Source: Pseudomonadota bacterium (GTDB lineage Bacteria; Pseudomonadota; Gammaproteobacteria; Burkholderiales; Burkholderiaceae_C). Taken from it: a stretch of 50,798 nucleotides of DNA. The notes beneath the pieces were generated by a model. The model worked only from the letters and a program-made list of their open reading frames with translations, had not been told where the DNA came from and made no database searches. Where the stretch lies: contig JAFEEB010000014.1 of the NCBI GenBank assembly GCA_018241325.1, positions 21,959 through 72,756 on the forward strand, read 5' to 3'. The position numbers and the translations under genes are program-made. Positions within the stretch are counted from its first letter, which is position 1. Every line of letters starts with the position of its first letter. This document shows positions 36,004 through 48,300 of the stretch, piece by piece.

Positions 36004-37302
36004 TGATCGAAACACCTCGGCCGCGGCGCTGACGGTGGCGTCGATGTCCGCCTCGCTGTGCGCGCTGCTCACGAAGCCGGCCTCGTACAGCGCCGGCGCG
36101 ATGTACACGCCGCGATCGAGCAGGCCGTGAAAGAGCGTGTTGAAGCGCGCGCCGTCGCTCTTCATCACCTGGCCGTAGTTGCGCGGCAGTTCGGGCAGCA
36201 AAAAGAAGCCGAACATGCCGCCTTCGCTGTCGGCGGCAAAGGGCACGCCGGCCTTTTGCGCTGCCGCTTTCAGGCCATCGACCAGGCGATGGGTTTTGGC
36301 CGTGAGCGCCTCGAAGAAGCCGGGCTTGCCGATCTCGCGCAAGGTGGCCAGGCCGCAGGCCGTGGCCACCGGGTTGCCGCTCAGCGTGCCGGCCTGATAC
36401 ACCGGCCCCAGGGGCGCCAGCTGCTCCATCACCGCGCGCTTGCCGCCAAAGGCCGCCAGCGGCATGCCGCCGCCGATCACCTTGCCCATCACCGTGATGT
36501 CGGGCTCGAAGCCCGCAATCGAGCGCGCGTACACGCTTTGCGCGCCGCCCAGCGCCACGCGAAAGCCGGTCATCACCTCGTCGTAGATCAAGAGCGCGCC
36601 GTGCTGCGTGCACAGCTCGCGGCAGCGGCGGGTGAACTCGACCGAAGCGCGCACGAAGTTCATGTTGCCCGCAATCGGCTCCATGATCAGGCCGGCGATG
36701 CTGGCGCCGTGCTCGGCAAAGGCCTGCTCCAGCTGCGCGACATTGTTGTACTCGAGCACCATGGTGTGCTGCACCACCTCGGGCGGCACGCCGGCGCTGG
36801 TGGCGTGGCCGAAGGTGGCCAGGCCCGAGCCGGCCTTGACCAGCAGCGCGTCGGCGTGGCCGTGGTAGCAGCCCTCGAACTTGATGATCACGCTGCGCCC
36901 CGTGGCGCCGCGCGCCAGGCGGATGGCGCTCATGCCGGCCTCGGTGCCGCTGCTGACCAGGCGCAGCATCTCCATGCCCGGGCGCAGCGCGATGATGGCC
37001 TCGGCCAGCTCGATCTCGCGCTCGGTCGGTGCGCCGTACGAGAGGCCTCCGGTGACGGCCTTTTGCACCGCCTCCAGCACGGCGGGGTGGCCGTGGCCCA
37101 GGATCATCGGGCCCCAAGAGCCGATGTAGTCGATGTAGCGCGTGCCGCCCGCGTCCCAGAAGTAGGGGCCTTGCGCGCGCTGCACGAAGCGCGGCGTGCC
37201 GCCGACGGCGCGAAAGGCGCGCACGGGCGAGTTGACGCCGCCCGGAATTACGCGGCGCGCGCGCTCCATCAATAGGTCGTTGGGGTCAGTGCTTGAGGTC
37301 AT
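35998..37302 (-). CDS. hemL: HemL, glutamate-1-semialdehyde 2,1-aminomutase
   Basis: A 434-residue PLP enzyme that makes 5-aminolevulinate in the C5 haem pathway. ATG 37302 gives [20 protein letters not shown]. Class-III aminotransferase features are [31 protein letters not shown] and the Schiff-base lysine in [17 protein letters not shown]. The start overlaps the end of the thiD-like gene by 17 bp, so the two are co-transcribed. The stop codon is within the dispersed repeat. Confidence 0.97.
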   Translation of the reverse strand: MTSSTDPNDLLMERARRVIPGGVNSPVRAFRAVGGTPRFVQRAQGPYFWDAGGTRYIDYIGSWGPMILGHGHPAVLEAVQKAVTGGLSYGAPTEREIELAEAIIALRPGMEMLRLVSSGTEAGMSAIRLARGATGRSVIIKFEGCYHGHADALLVKAGSGLATFGHATSAGVPPEVVQHTMVLEYNNVAQLEQAFAEHGASIAGLIMEPIAGNMNFVRASVEFTRRCRELCTQHGALLIYDEVMTGFRVALGGAQSVYARSIAGFEPDITVMGKVIGGGMPLAAFGGKRAVMEQLAPLGPVYQAGTLSGNPVATACGLATLREIGKPGFFEALTAKTHRLVDGLKAAAQKAGVPFAADSEGGMFGFFLLPELPRNYGQVMKSDGARFNTLFHGLLDRGVYIAPALYEAGFVSSAHSEADIDATVSAAAEVFRSL

Positions 37303-38230
37303 GGTTTGGTCGGGAAGGGTCTTCGTGGGTCGGCGCATCGCCCGCGGGCGGTGCGTCGGGTGTGTCGGTTTCGGCCCAGAACAGGCGGTCGGGCACGGCC
37401 CGCCCCATGCCGGGGCAAAAGCCGTGGTCCAGCGCCTGGTCCAGGTATTGCAAGGCTTCGACGGTGGCTTCGCTCAGGTCCGAGCCGAGCGCCAGCAAGC
37501 CCGTCAGCGCCGCCGACAAGGTGTCGCCCGCGCCCATGAAGTCGGCCTCGATGCGCTCGAACTCCTGCACGGTCAGCTCGAGCTGCGGCGACACCAGCGC
37601 GTTGCCGATGCGCTCGCTGGGCCGCGGCAGCCCGGTGACCAGGAGGTAGGACACGCCGAGCTCGGCCGCGGCGCGCGCCAGGTCGGTGGCATCGGCGTGG
37701 CGGCGCGACGCCGATTCGGGCAGCAGCCAATGGCGCAGCGTGGTGTTGTTGCCCACCAGCACGGCGGTCTGCGGCAGCAGCAACTCGCGCACGGCGTCGT
37801 GGTAGTCGTCGATCTCGTGTTGGTCCCACCAGGACAGGTCCGGCATGTAGGTGATGACGGGCAAGTCGGGGTAGTCGCTGGCAAAGGAGGCCACGGCCGC
37901 GACCGCCTCGGGGCTGCCCACGAAGCCCACCTTGACGGCCAGCACGGGCATGTCCTCGGCGATCAGGCGGGCCTGTTCCGTGATGGCGACCGCATCCAGC
38001 GGCGCGTGGCCCACCGTCTCGCGGCTGTCACGCAGGTACGCGCCGGTCACCACCGGCAACAGGTGCGCACCCACCGAACCCAGCGCCAGCGCGTCGCCGC
38101 TCAGGCCGCCGCTGCCGGTCGGATCGATGGCGTTGAAGCTGACGATGCACGCCAACGGGGCCTCGTTTTCGGGCGGCGAAGGGTCACTGTCGCGCTCATG
38201 CGACGTTTCGGGGGCGTTCAAACCGGTCAT
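37286..38230 (-). CDS. ThiD-like hydroxymethylpyrimidine (phosphate) kinase
   Basis: A 314-residue ribokinase-fold kinase. The N-terminal substrate region [20 protein letters not shown] resembles the DPSGGAGIQADLK of ThiD, and the C-terminal catalytic anion hole is [14 protein letters not shown]. Between them the [20 protein letters not shown] block matches kinases that phosphorylate HMP or pyridoxal. Residues 1-25 are an acidic, probably disordered extension and the last 30 ([15 protein letters not shown]...) also. It overlaps hemL by 17 bp. It could instead be a PdxK-type kinase. Confidence 0.8.
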   Translation of the reverse strand: MTGLNAPETSHERDSDPSPPENEAPLACIVSFNAIDPTGSGGLSGDALALGSVGAHLLPVVTGAYLRDSRETVGHAPLDAVAITEQARLIAEDMPVLAVKVGFVGSPEAVAAVASFASDYPDLPVITYMPDLSWWDQHEIDDYHDAVRELLLPQTAVLVGNNTTLRHWLLPESASRRHADATDLARAAAELGVSYLLVTGLPRPSERIGNALVSPQLELTVQEFERIEADFMGAGDTLSAALTGLLALGSDLSEATVEALQYLDQALDHGFCPGMGRAVPDRLFWAETDTPDAPPAGDAPTHEDPSRPNHDLKH

Positions 38231-38536
38231 ATGCCCGTGCGGCCTCCTTTTTTACCCCAATCAGGCCGTCGAAGCGCCGAATCCGTGGATACAATCAATT
38301 GCATTTGGTGCGACTTTAGTAGTAAGCGAGCCGAAGACGCCAAACGAAATGGCTGGCGATCGGTGTACTGGGTGAGTTTTCATTGGTCCCGCGCATGGTA
38401 GCGCGCCGGTCGCGGATGCCGGGATCGAGGCACCGGGCCGGTTGCGGGTGCCGAAGGCGCAACGACACATGATTTTGCGCGAATGGGGCCTGGCCTCGCC
38501 CGCGCAGGGGAGCACAACTTGAGTTCGACAGGATCC
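38231..38536 (+). promoter_or_regulatory. Divergent spacer between thiD-like gene and pilG, with -10 candidate
   Basis: The 306-bp region has no supported gene. GATACAATC (TACAAT at 38290-38295) fits the -10 pattern in the pilG direction. GTTGCG (38440s) and CGCAAC (38460s) form a short inverted repeat nearer pilG. I looked for the small rubredoxin gene that I recall lying before pilG in related genomes and found no frame with two CxxC motifs. Confidence 0.35.
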
Positions 38537-38911
38537 ATGAAAGTTCTCGTCATTGATGACAGCAACACCATTCGCCGCAGTGCAGAGATTTTTCTCAAGC
38601 AGGGCGGCCACGAGGTGACGCTGGCCGAAGACGGCTTTGACGCCTTGTCCAAGGTGAGCGACAGCCTGCCCGACCTCATTTTTTGCGACATCCTGATGCC
38701 GCGCCTGGATGGCTACCAGACCTGCGCCATCATCAAGCGCAATGAAAAATTCGCGGACACCCCGGTGGTCATGCTCTCGTCCAAGGACGGGGTGTTCGAC
38801 AAGGCCCGCGGGCGCATGGTCGGCTCGCAAGACTATCTGACCAAGCCGTTCACCAAGGATCAATTGTTACAAACGGTCGCCCAGTACGGCGCGGTCGTTC
38901 AAGGGGAATGA
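38537..38911 (+). CDS. pilG: PilG, CheY-like response regulator of twitching motility
   Basis: A 124-residue single receiver domain. The acidic pocket is D7-D8 (MKVLVIDD), the phosphorylated aspartate D51 (IFCDILMPR) and the lysine K103 (YLTKPF). LDGYQTCAIIKRNEKF and SSKDGVFDKARGRMVGS are the PilG signature. In Pseudomonas it is phosphorylated by ChpA and promotes pilus extension. ATG 38537 has CAGGA upstream; an upstream TTG is possible. First gene of pilG-pilH-pilI-pilJ-chpA. Confidence 0.95.
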   Translation: MKVLVIDDSNTIRRSAEIFLKQGGHEVTLAEDGFDALSKVSDSLPDLIFCDILMPRLDGYQTCAIIKRNEKFADTPVVMLSSKDGVFDKARGRMVGSQDYLTKPFTKDQLLQTVAQYGAVVQGE

Positions 38912-38915
38912 TGGA

Positions 38916-39281
38916 ATGCCGATTCGCAGTGTATTGATTGTCGATGACTCGAAAACCGAGTTGCTCTATCTCAGCGAGATGCTCAAGGGTGCGGGCTACG
39001 CCGTGGCCACCGCCGAGAGCGCCGAGGATGCGCAGGCGCAGCTCGAGCGCCAAAAGCCCGACCTGATCCTGATGGACGTGGTGATGCCGGGCCAGAACGG
39101 TTTTCAGCTGACCCGCTCGCTGACGCGTGACCCGCGTTTTTCCGATGTGCCCGTGATCCTGTGCACCAGCAAGAACCAGGAAACCGACCGCGTCTGGGGC
39201 ATGCGCCAGGGCGCGCGCGACTACATCGTCAAGCCGGTCGATCAGACCGAGTTGATGGGCAAGATCAAGCGGCTCGACTGA
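38916..39281 (+). CDS. pilH: PilH, CheY-like response regulator
   Basis: A 121-residue receiver domain with D10-D11 (LIVDD), phosphorylation site D54 (ILMDVVMPG) and K106 (YIVKPVDQ). The end QGARDYIVKPVDQTELMGKI is typical of PilH, the second regulator of the Chp system, thought to drain phosphate or favour retraction. It starts 4 bp after pilG. Confidence 0.95.
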   Translation: MPIRSVLIVDDSKTELLYLSEMLKGAGYAVATAESAEDAQAQLERQKPDLILMDVVMPGQNGFQLTRSLTRDPRFSDVPVILCTSKNQETDRVWGMRQGARDYIVKPVDQTELMGKIKRLD

Positions 39282-39282
39282 C

Positions 39283-39810
39283 ATGGCAAAGCAGGCGCTG
39301 CGCGACTTTCAGAACCGCTTGGCCGAGCGCTTGCAGGCCGCGCGCACGCAGGGCGTCGCGGCGTCCTGGCTGGCGGTGCGCGCCGGCGCCGAGCGGCTGC
39401 TGGTGCCGCTCAGCCACGCAGCCGAGATCTTCCCCTGGACCGACATGCAGCGGGTGCCCTATGTCCAGCCCTGGTTCCTGGGCGTGGCCAACCTGCGCGG
39501 CAACCTGTGCGGCGTGGTGGACCTGGCGGCTTTCCTGCACGGTGGCGCGGCCGCGACAAGGCCGGCGCTGGCGCAAGCCCAATGCCGCCTGATCGGTTTC
39601 AACGCCCTGCTGGAATCCAATTGCGCCGTGCTGGTGGACGAGCTGCTGGGCATGCGCACCACGCAGGCTTTCGCGCAGTCCAGCGCACGCCAGCCCTCCG
39701 ACCCCGACTACGTGGGCCACACCTACGTCGATCACGAAGGCGGTCGTTGGCGCGAACTCAATTTGCAAGCGCTGTCGCAACAGCACGTTTTTCTCGAAAT
39801 CGGTGCGTAG
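39283..39810 (+). CDS. pilI: PilI, CheW-like coupling protein
   Basis: A 175-residue CheW-domain protein that links the receptor PilJ to the kinase ChpA. CheW core elements are LLVPLSHAAEIFPWTD, YVQPWFLGVANLRGNLCGVV DLA and the C-terminal WRELNLQALSQQHVFLEI. It starts one base after the pilH stop and is followed 15 bp later by pilJ. Confidence 0.94.
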   Translation: MAKQALRDFQNRLAERLQAARTQGVAASWLAVRAGAERLLVPLSHAAEIFPWTDMQRVPYVQPWFLGVANLRGNLCGVVDLAAFLHGGAAATRPALAQAQCRLIGFNALLESNCAVLVDELLGMRTTQAFAQSSARQPSDPDYVGHTYVDHEGGRWRELNLQALSQQHVFLEIGA

Positions 39811-39825
39811 CATCAAGGTGGAATC

Positions 39826-42069
39826 ATGGCTCTGACTGGCGATTTGTCGATGATGTTCAGGAAAAAAAGCCCGGCGGCGGACTCGGCCGACCAAGGCGAC
39901 ACGGTGGCGGTCCACGACCCGTCCAGCACCGTGTCGGAATACGACTCGGTCGATCACGAGGCCGTGGTCCCGGCGACCCCGTCCGAATCTCCCGGCAGTG
40001 CGGCCGACGACGTTTTCCTGATCCCGGTGCTGGGCCGACGCACTGCGGTGCAGCACCAGCGCGTGCTTTCGATCGTGCTGTCGGCGGCCTTGCTGGCGCT
40101 GGCGGTGCTGGTGTTCTGGATGGTGTCCAGCGCCGACCGGGTCGCGCAGCAGGTGGGCGCCACCGGACAGGCCTTGATGCAGTCGCAGCGCCTGGCGAAG
40201 TCGGTGTCGCAGGCCCTGCTCGGCAGCGCAAGCGCATTCCCGGAGGTCAAGGAAAGCGCCGACTCCCTTGCCTCCAACTTCGACGGCCTGCAAAACGGCC
40301 GGCCGGGCCTGGCGGCTCTGGGTGACGCCTACGAAGGCGAGCTGGGCAAGATCGCGCCCCTGGTGGACCGCGCGCAAAAAAGCGCCGCCGTTGTGCTGGC
40401 GCAGCAGAAGGTGATGACGCAGGTGGGGGGCGCCCTGCGCTTCGTCAGCCGCAAGTCCTCCGACCTGTCCGAGGCGGCCGAGACCGTGTCGGCGCTGAAG
40501 CTGCAGCACGGCGCGCCCGCGGGCGAAGTCGCCGCCACCGGACAACTGGTGATGATGGCCCAGCGCATCGGCAAGTCGGCCAGCGAACTGCTGACGGTCG
40601 AAGGCGTCAGCCCCGAGGCCATCTTCCTGCTGGGCAAGGATCTCAACTCATTCAAGGAACTGGGCCAGGGCCTGCTGGACGGCAACAGCGAGGCCCGCCT
40701 GGCGCCGGCGCGCGACGCACAGACACGCGACGCCCTCGCCGGCGTGCTCAAGACCTACGAGGAAATGCGCGTGCAGGCGGGCAGCATCCTGGGCAACGTC
40801 CAGGCGCTGGCGGCCGTGCGCGACGCGCAAAGCGCCATCGTTGCCGACAGCGAACCCCTGCGCAGGGATATCGAGAACTTGCAGTCGCGCCTGGCCGACG
40901 AGTCGGGCGTGGGCGCGGGCAGCTGGCTGCTGATGGCGCTGGTGCTGGCCGTGCTGGCGCTGGCGATTGCCGGCCTGGTCTATACGTGGCTGCACGAAAG
41001 CCGTCAGCGCCAGACGCTGGCCGAAACGCAGCGCCAAAGCGCCGTGCAGCAGGAGCTGGACGCCAAGCGCGTCAACGACGCCAACCAGGCCGCCATCTTG
41101 CGCCTGATGAACGAGTTGCAGACGGTGGCCGAGGGCGACCTGACGCAGGAGGCCACGGTGACCGAGGACATCACGGGCGCCATCGCCGACTCGGTGAACT
41201 ACACGGTGGAAGAGTTGCGCTCGCTGGTCGGCAGCGTGCAAAACACGGCCACGCGGGTGGCGCAAACCACGGCGCGGGTGGAGACCACCTCCTCCGATCT
41301 GCTCACCACCTCAACCGACCAGCTGCACGAGATTCGCCAGACCGGCCAGTCGGTGCTGGACATGGCCACGCGCATCAACGCGGTGTCCGAGCAAGCGCAG
41401 CAATCGGCCACGGTGGCTCGCCAATCGAGGCAGGCGGCCGAGTCGGGCTTGCAGGCGGTGCAGGACGCCATCGGTGGCATGAACGCCATCCGCGACCAGA
41501 TCCAGGAAACCTCCAAGCGCATCAAGCGCCTGGGTGAGTCTTCGCAGGAGATCGGCGAAATCACCGAACTGATCTCGGACATCACCGAGCAGACCAACGT
41601 GCTGGCGCTCAACGCCGCCATTCAGGCGGCTTCGGCCGGTGACGCCGGCCGCGGCTTCTCGGTGGTGGCCGAAGAAGTGCAGCGACTGGCCGAACGCTCG
41701 GCCGATGCCACGCGCCAGATCGCCACGCTGGTCAAGACCATTCAGACCGACACCCAGGACGCCGTGGCCGCCATGGAGCGCTCCACGCAGGGCGTGGTGG
41801 AGGGCGCGCAGCTGTCCGACCGCGCCGGCACCGCGCTGACCGAGATCGACAGCGTGTCGCGCCAGCTGGCGCAGCTGATCGAGCAGATCTCCGTATCGAC
41901 GTCCGCCGAAGCCGGCCAGGCCAACGAGGTGGCGGGCAACATCCAGCACATTTTTGCCACCACCGAGCACACCGGCGAGAGCACCCGTTCGACGGCGCAG
42001 CAGGTGCGCGAGCTGGCCCGCATGGCCGACGAGCTGCGCCAATCGGTGGCCCGGTTCAAGATTGCTTGA
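39826..42069 (+). CDS. pilJ: PilJ, methyl-accepting chemotaxis protein of the Chp system
   Basis: A 747-residue transducer. A cytoplasmic N-terminal tail of about 75 residues precedes TM1 (near 81-101, [19 protein letters not shown]); a periplasmic domain of about 260 residues with paired PilJ-type repeats ([20 protein letters not shown] and [19 protein letters not shown]) follows; TM2 is near 364-387. The cytoplasmic part has a HAMP-like linker and the signalling hairpin [20 protein letters not shown]. No methylation-enzyme tethering pentapeptide is seen at the end. Start ATG 39826 has AGGTGG upstream. A repeat separates it from chpA by 295 bp. Confidence 0.95.
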   Translation: MALTGDLSMMFRKKSPAADSADQGDTVAVHDPSSTVSEYDSVDHEAVVPATPSESPGSAADDVFLIPVLGRRTAVQHQRVLSIVLSAALLALAVLVFWMVSSADRVAQQVGATGQALMQSQRLAKSVSQALLGSASAFPEVKESADSLASNFDGLQNGRPGLAALGDAYEGELGKIAPLVDRAQKSAAVVLAQQKVMTQVGGALRFVSRKSSDLSEAAETVSALKLQHGAPAGEVAATGQLVMMAQRIGKSASELLTVEGVSPEAIFLLGKDLNSFKELGQGLLDGNSEARLAPARDAQTRDALAGVLKTYEEMRVQAGSILGNVQALAAVRDAQSAIVADSEPLRRDIENLQSRLADESGVGAGSWLLMALVLAVLALAIAGLVYTWLHESRQRQTLAETQRQSAVQQELDAKRVNDANQAAILRLMNELQTVAEGDLTQEATVTEDITGAIADSVNYTVEELRSLVGSVQNTATRVAQTTARVETTSSDLLTTSTDQLHEIRQTGQSVLDMATRINAVSEQAQQSATVARQSRQAAESGLQAVQDAIGGMNAIRDQIQETSKRIKRLGESSQEIGEITELISDITEQTNVLALNAAIQAASAGDAGRGFSVVAEEVQRLAERSADATRQIATLVKTIQTDTQDAVAAMERSTQGVVEGAQLSDRAGTALTEIDSVSRQLAQLIEQISVSTSAEAGQANEVAGNIQHIFATTEHTGESTRSTAQQVRELARMADELRQSVARFKIA

Positions 42070-42247
42070 AGTGGCTCGTCCCCAGTCTTCACTCGCTGCG
42101 CGATGTTTCGCCTCCCACCGTCCGGGGGCATCGCTCCTGGCCGGGGAGACCCCGGCCGCGGCGATCGCTGGCGTAGCCTGCTCCGCGGCCTTCGGGCGCT
42201 TTGGGTCTCATCGGCTGCGGGTGGCGCGCAACGCCATGGATAACTGA
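42070..42247 (+). repeat. Palindromic intergenic repeat between pilJ and chpA
   Basis: Contains TCACTCGCTGCGCGATGTTT, core hairpin GGCCGGGG (42139-42146), loop aga, CCCCGGCC (42150-42157), GTAGCCTGCTCCGCGGCC and CTTTGGGTC. Same motif order as 7035 and 49032. The rest of the spacer up to 42364 (ending GGTATTGGAGTGCATTGACC) shows no gene besides a short ORF overlapping the chpA start. Confidence 0.85.
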
Positions 42248-42364
42248 TATGAGTTGCCCCCAAGCTGTTCGGCGGGCTCTTGGTCCCCGGGATTGAACAT
42301 CGCTGGCGTCGCGGCGCCAACCGCATTCGCGGGACATGAACAAGGTATTGGAGTGCATTGACCC

Positions 42365-45300
42365 ATGGTCACCGACCGCCTCACTGAAAACGCCCTCGCT
42401 TCGGCCGTGCCTGCGGGCGACCTGGGGCCTCTGGCCTGGGTCCTTGATGAAACGCGCAAGTCGATCCAGGCGGCCACCAAGGCGCTGCGGCGTTTTGCCC
42501 ATGAGGCCGAGCATGCGCGCGGGATCGACCTGGCCTCGGTCGATGCCAGCCAGTTGCGTGCGGCGCGGCAACAGCTGCACCAGGTGGCCGGCGCGCTCGA
42601 CATGGTGGGGCAGACCGTGGCGGCGCAAATGGTGCGCGGCATGGAAACGGCCGCCCAGCGTTTCACTGCGCAGCCCGAGACCTGCTCGGAGGCGGCTGCG
42701 GCCACGCTCGAGAAAGCCGGCTTTGCGCTGATCGAATTTGTCGAGAGCCAGCTGGGCGAGCACCCGCGTTCGGCGCTGGGCCTGTTCCCGCAGTTTCGCC
42801 AGGTCCAGGAGCTGGCCGGCGCCGACCGCATTCACCCGGCCGACCTGTGGTCCCACGCCTGGCGCTGGGCCGACCCGCAACTGCCGCCATCGACGCAGGC
42901 CTTGTCGTACGGCACGGCGGTGCGCAACCGCATGGATCACGGCGTGCTCAAGATCATGCGGCACGCCGACCGGCACGCGGCGGCCGAGCTGGCCACCGTG
43001 AGCCGGGGACTGGCGAGCGGCGCGGCGGCGGGGCATCCGACCGTGTTCTGGCAGTTGGGCGCCGGCTTTTTCGAGGCCTTGTCGGGCGCGCTGCCGATCG
43101 ACGCCTACGTCAAGCGCACGGCCTCGCGCGTGTTGTTGCAATACACGACGCTGGCGCGCGGCGATGCGCTCATTTCCGAGCGCCTGGCGCAGGACTTGCT
43201 GTTTTTCTGTGCCCTGGCACCCGCGAGCGCGGCTGCTCACGCGCCGGCACTCGCCGCCGTGCGCAGCGCCTGGGGCTTGCAGGCGCACGAGCCGGTGGAC
43301 TACGAACAGCCGAGCTTCGGCCTGTATGACCCGGCCGTGCTGGCGCAAGCGCGCCGACGCATCGAGGCGATGAAGGAAAACTGGTCGGCCCTGGCCGGCG
43401 GCGACCTGGCGCGCCTGAAGCCCAGCGTCGATCAACTGGGGCTGGTGGTGGAGTCGCTGGAGCGGCTGCATCCCGACAGCCAGCCCCTGACCCACGCCCT
43501 GCGCACGGTGGCCCAGCAGGTCTTGCGCAAAGGGCAGGAGCCCACGCCCGAGCAGGCCATGGAAGTGGCCACCACCGTGCTGTTCCTGGAGGCCTCGCTG
43601 GCCGAGTTCCGACCCCTGGACACCACCCTGGCCGCGCGCATGCGCGAGCTGGCCGCGCGGCTGCAGGCGGTCTGCGACGGGCAGCCGGTCGCGGGTCTGC
43701 AGCCCTGGATGGAGGAGCTGTATCGGCGCGTCAGCGATCGGCAGACCCTGGGCACCGTGGTGGGCGAGCTGCGCGTGACCTTGGCCGACGCCGAGCAGCG
43801 CCTGGACCAGTTCTTCCGCAAGCCCGCCGACCGCTCCGTCCTTGATCCGGTGCCGGGGCTGCTGGCGCAAATGCGCGGTGTGCTGAACGTGCTCGGCCTG
43901 GACCAGGCCGCGCTGGCCGTCGCCCGGATGCGCGAGCGCGTCGAGGCCATGCGCAACGACGAAGCGCCCGATGAATCACGGCAATCCGATGGGTTCGAGA
44001 AACTGGGCAACAGCCTGGGGGCCATGGGTTTTCTCATCGACACCCTCAGCTACCAGCCCGCGTTGGCGCGCAAGCTGTTTGTCTACGATGAGGCGCGCGA
44101 CGAGTTCCGCTTTCTGGGTGGACGCGTGGGTGGCGCCGCCGATCGTCCGGCGGGCCCCGACGCGGCACTCGCGCACGATCTCGCCCCTGCGGCGCCGTCG
44201 GCCATGGGCCCGCTCGAGGCGCTGCAGGACGAGCGTTCGCCCCAGCAACTGGAACAGGTGGCGGCACAAGCGGCCCTGGATGGCCGCCCCGCGCTGGCAC
44301 AGGCCGCCCACCATGCCGCGGCCGTGGCCCGCGAGAGCGACGACGTCTCGCTGGACACGGCGCTGCAACAATTGCACGCGGTCGAGGCGGCGCCCCGGCT
44401 GGATGCCGTTGTGGCGGACCCGTCGCCGGCCGAGTTGTCCTCCGATGACGACTTGCTGGACATCTTTCTGGACGAGGCGCGCGAGGTGACGGCGACCGGC
44501 TCGGCCGCGGTCCAGGCGCTGCACGCTGATCCGGCCGATGCCGAGCAACTGACCACCCTGCGGCGGGCGTTTCACACGCTCAAGGGCAGTTCGCGCATGG
44601 TCGGCCTGACACAGTTCGGCGCGGCCGCCTGGGCGCAGGAGCAGTTGCTCAACGCCTGGCTGGCCGAGCAAAAACCCGCCAACGACGCCTTGTGCGGTGT
44701 GGCCGGCGAGGCCTTGACGGCGTTGTCGTCCTGGGTCGAGGACATTGCAGGGCGCCGTGCGGGCGCGTGGTCGGCTGCGCCGTTCGAGGCCATGGCCGAC
44801 GCGCTGCGACTGCGCGGCGAGCGCATCGCGCTGGCCGGCTCGGTTGCGCCCTCGGCGCCGATGGTCGCGGCGGACCTGCCCCTTGACGCCGCCCACGCAC
44901 GTGGCGACGAGGCGGTGGGGATTGCACCCGACGCCGAGCCCGAAGCACCCGTGTTCGCACCCGAAGTCGCCGCCGAGTCGCCCGATCCGTTGTTGGCGGC
45001 CTTTGACCTGCCCGATCTGGAGCTGTCCGAGCCGATGGTGCTCGACGGCGTGCCGGAGGTGGTCGAGCCTGTGGCGGCCGAGTCGAACTTCGTCGACCTG
45101 ACCGAAGTTCAGGCGGATGCGGATGCCCTGGCCGCCGCGTTCGAGGCGCCGACAACCCTGTCGCCACTGGCCGCGGCCGAGACCCATGAGCCCCTGGATT
45201 TCGAGTTTCAACTGGAGCCCGACGCGCCCGCGCCGGCCATGTCCAGCGGCTTGATTGCGCTGGAGCTGCCCGACTTGCAGTTGCAGCCCGCGGCGTTGGC

Positions 45301-48300
45301 CGAGGCGGCGCCCCAACCCCTGCTCGAGGTCGGGGCGCCGCCCGCGGCCGAGGGCATGGCGAGCGCGCCCGAGTCCGCCGCCGCGCCGTCAGCGGACCCC
45401 GCGGTCACCTGGGTGGGGCCGCTGCGCATCAGCACGCCGCTGTACAACGTGTACCTGAGCGAGGCCGATCAGTGGTCGGCGCAATTGGCGTCAGATCTGG
45501 CCCAGTGGGGCCGCCATGTGCAGGCGCCGCTGCCCGAGCGCGCCACCGCGCGCGCGCATTCGCTGGCCGGCAGTTCGGCCACGGTGGGTTTCACGGCGCT
45601 GTCGGATTTGGCGCGCACGCTGGAACACGCGCTCGAGCGCCTGCAAGGCCAGCCGCAGGGCACGCCTGAGCAGGCCTTGGTGCTCGATCAGGCCGCCGAC
45701 GAGTTGCGGCGCATGCTGCATCAGTTTGCCGCCGGCATTCTCAAGGAGCCGGCACCGGGCGTTGTCGATGCCGTGCGGGCGCTGGAGCCAGCCGAGGCGC
45801 CGGCAAGCGCCTCGGATTTGCCCGTGGACGAGGCGCCATCGGCGATGGCGAGCGCCGACGCGGCCATCGGCGACGCCGGCCTGCACGTGCCCGATGCTGC
45901 GCTGGAGGGCGCCGCACCGCCCTCGCGCGCCATGCCATCCGCCTTTGCGCCCCTGGCGGCCGAGGCGACGCACTCCCTGGGCGCCGAAGGGCTCGCGGAT
46001 GGTTTTGCGGACGACATCGACGTCGCCGACGCGGTCGATCCGGATCTGTTTGCCATCTTCGAGGAAGAAGCCGACGAATTGCTGCCGCAGCTGAGTGCCG
46101 CGCTGCGGCAATGGGCCGAGCAGCCGCAGGATCTGGGCGCGCGTGCGCAGGCGCTGCGCGTGCTGCACACGCTCAAGGGCAGCGCCCGTTTGGCGGGGGC
46201 CTTGCGCCTGGGCGAGATGGCGCACCGAACCGAATCGGCCGTGGAGGTGCTGGGCACCGAGAGCATCACGGCGGCCGACGTCGAGCCCCTGCTGGAGCAC
46301 CTGGATCGCATCCAGGCTGATTTTCAGGCTCTGCGCACGAGCGCCGCGGCCAACGTGGACCAGATTCTTGCCGCGTCGCCGTCGGTCGCGCCGCCCGAGG
46401 CCGGCGCTTCGTGGGCGCCCAGTCCCGTGCCTGCCGAGTCCGACGACCACGCCCTCGCGCCCGAGCGCGGCGACGTGGCTGAGCCCACCGCGTTTTCGTT
46501 TGCCGCCGCGCGCGTCAGCGCCCGGCAGACCGTGCGGGTGCGCTCGCAACTGCTCGACCGGCTGATGAGCCAGGCGGGCGAGGTGATGAGCTCACGCGCC
46601 CGACTGGACAAGGACGTGACGCAGCTGCGCGCGGCCCTGGCGGACTTGACCGGCAACGTCGAGCGCCTGCGTGGGCAGTTGCGCGACGTCGAGTTGCAGG
46701 CCGAGACGCAGATGCAGTCGCGCATGGCCCAGTCCAAGGACACGGCGCAGAGCTTCGATCCGCTGGAGTTCGACCGCTTCACCCGCATGCAGGAGCTCAC
46801 CCGCATGATGGCCGAGTCGGTCAACGACGTGGCCACCGTGCAGCGCAACCTGCAGCGCGCGATTGACGCGAGCGAAGACGAACTGGTTGCCCAGGCGCGC
46901 CAGTCGCGCGACTTGCAGCGCGATCTGCTGCGCACCCGCATGGTCGAGTTCGACGGCATTTCGGAGCGCCTGTACCGGCTGGTGCGCCAGGCGTCCAAGG
47001 AGTCGGACAAACAGGTGCGCCTGGACATCGTCGGCGGCAACATCGAGGTGGACCGCGGCATCCTGGAGCGCATGACGCCCGCGTTCGAGCACCTGCTGCG
47101 CAACTGCGTCGTGCACGGCATCGAGGGCCCCGACACGCGCCGGGCCTGCGGCAAAGACGCCACCGGATCGATCACCATCGAAGTGCAGCAGTCGGGCAAC
47201 GACGTCGCGGTCCAGTTCCGTGACGACGGCGCCGGCCTGGACCTGGCGCGCATCCAGGCACGCGCGATCGAGCGCGGCCTGATCGCGCCCGAGCAGTCGC
47301 TGAGCGACGCCGAAACCCGCCAGCTGGTGTTCCAGCCCGGCTTCACCACGGCGTCCGAGGTGACCGACCTGGCCGGCCGCGGCGTCGGCCTGGACGTGGT
47401 GCGCACCGAGGTGCAGGCCCTGGGCGGGCGCATCGAGACCGAATCCGACGCGGGGCAGGGCACGGCGTTTCGCCTGGTTCTGCCGCTCACCACCGCCGTC
47501 ACGCACGTGGTCATGATTCGCATGGGCGATCTGCTCATCGGCGTGCCGGCCAGCCTGGTCGAGCGCGTGCACCGCAGCCGCCCGGACGAGCTGGCACGTG
47601 CCCATGCCGCCGGGACGATGCAATTCGACCAGGAAGCCGTGCCCTTCTTCTGGGGCGGCGCCCTGCTGCAGCACTCGGCGCGCAGCCGCGAGCCCGCGGC
47701 CAAGACCGCTCCGGTGGTGTTGCTGCGCTCGGCGGCGCAGCGCACCGCCATGCACGTCGATGAGGTGCTGGGCGGCCAGGACGTGGTGGTCAAGGCACTC
47801 GGTCCGCAGCTCTCGCGCCTGCCGGGCCTGGTGGCCATCACGGCGCTGGCCTCGGGCGTGGTCGCACTCATCTACAACCCGGTGGCCCTGGCCACGGTGT
47901 ATGGCGAGCAGGTGCGCGCCTTGCAACCCGCATCGTCCGACGTGCCCGCGGGTGCGGGCACCGTCACCCCGGCGACGGGCGAGGCCCTGGCGGCGCCGTC
48001 CGACATTCCGCTGGTGCTCGTGGTCGACGATTCCATCACCGTGCGCCGCGTCACCCAGCGCCTGCTGCAACGCGAGGGCTACCGCGTGGCCTTGGCGGCC
48101 GACGGCCTGCAAGGGCTCGAGCGCTTGCAGCAAGAGCGCCCGGCGGTGGTGCTCTCCGACATCGAGATGCCGCGCATGGACGGCTTCGACTTCCTGCGCA
48201 ACATCCGCGCCGACGCGGCCTGGCGCGAGTTGCCGGTGGTGATGATCACCTCGCGCACGGCCGACAAGCACCAGGATCATGCGCGCCGGCTGGGCGCCAA

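Noticed and set aside
38231-38536. A rubredoxin gene before pilG
   Set aside because: No frame shows the paired CxxC motifs of rubredoxin; one frame has a single C-x-x-C and then stops.
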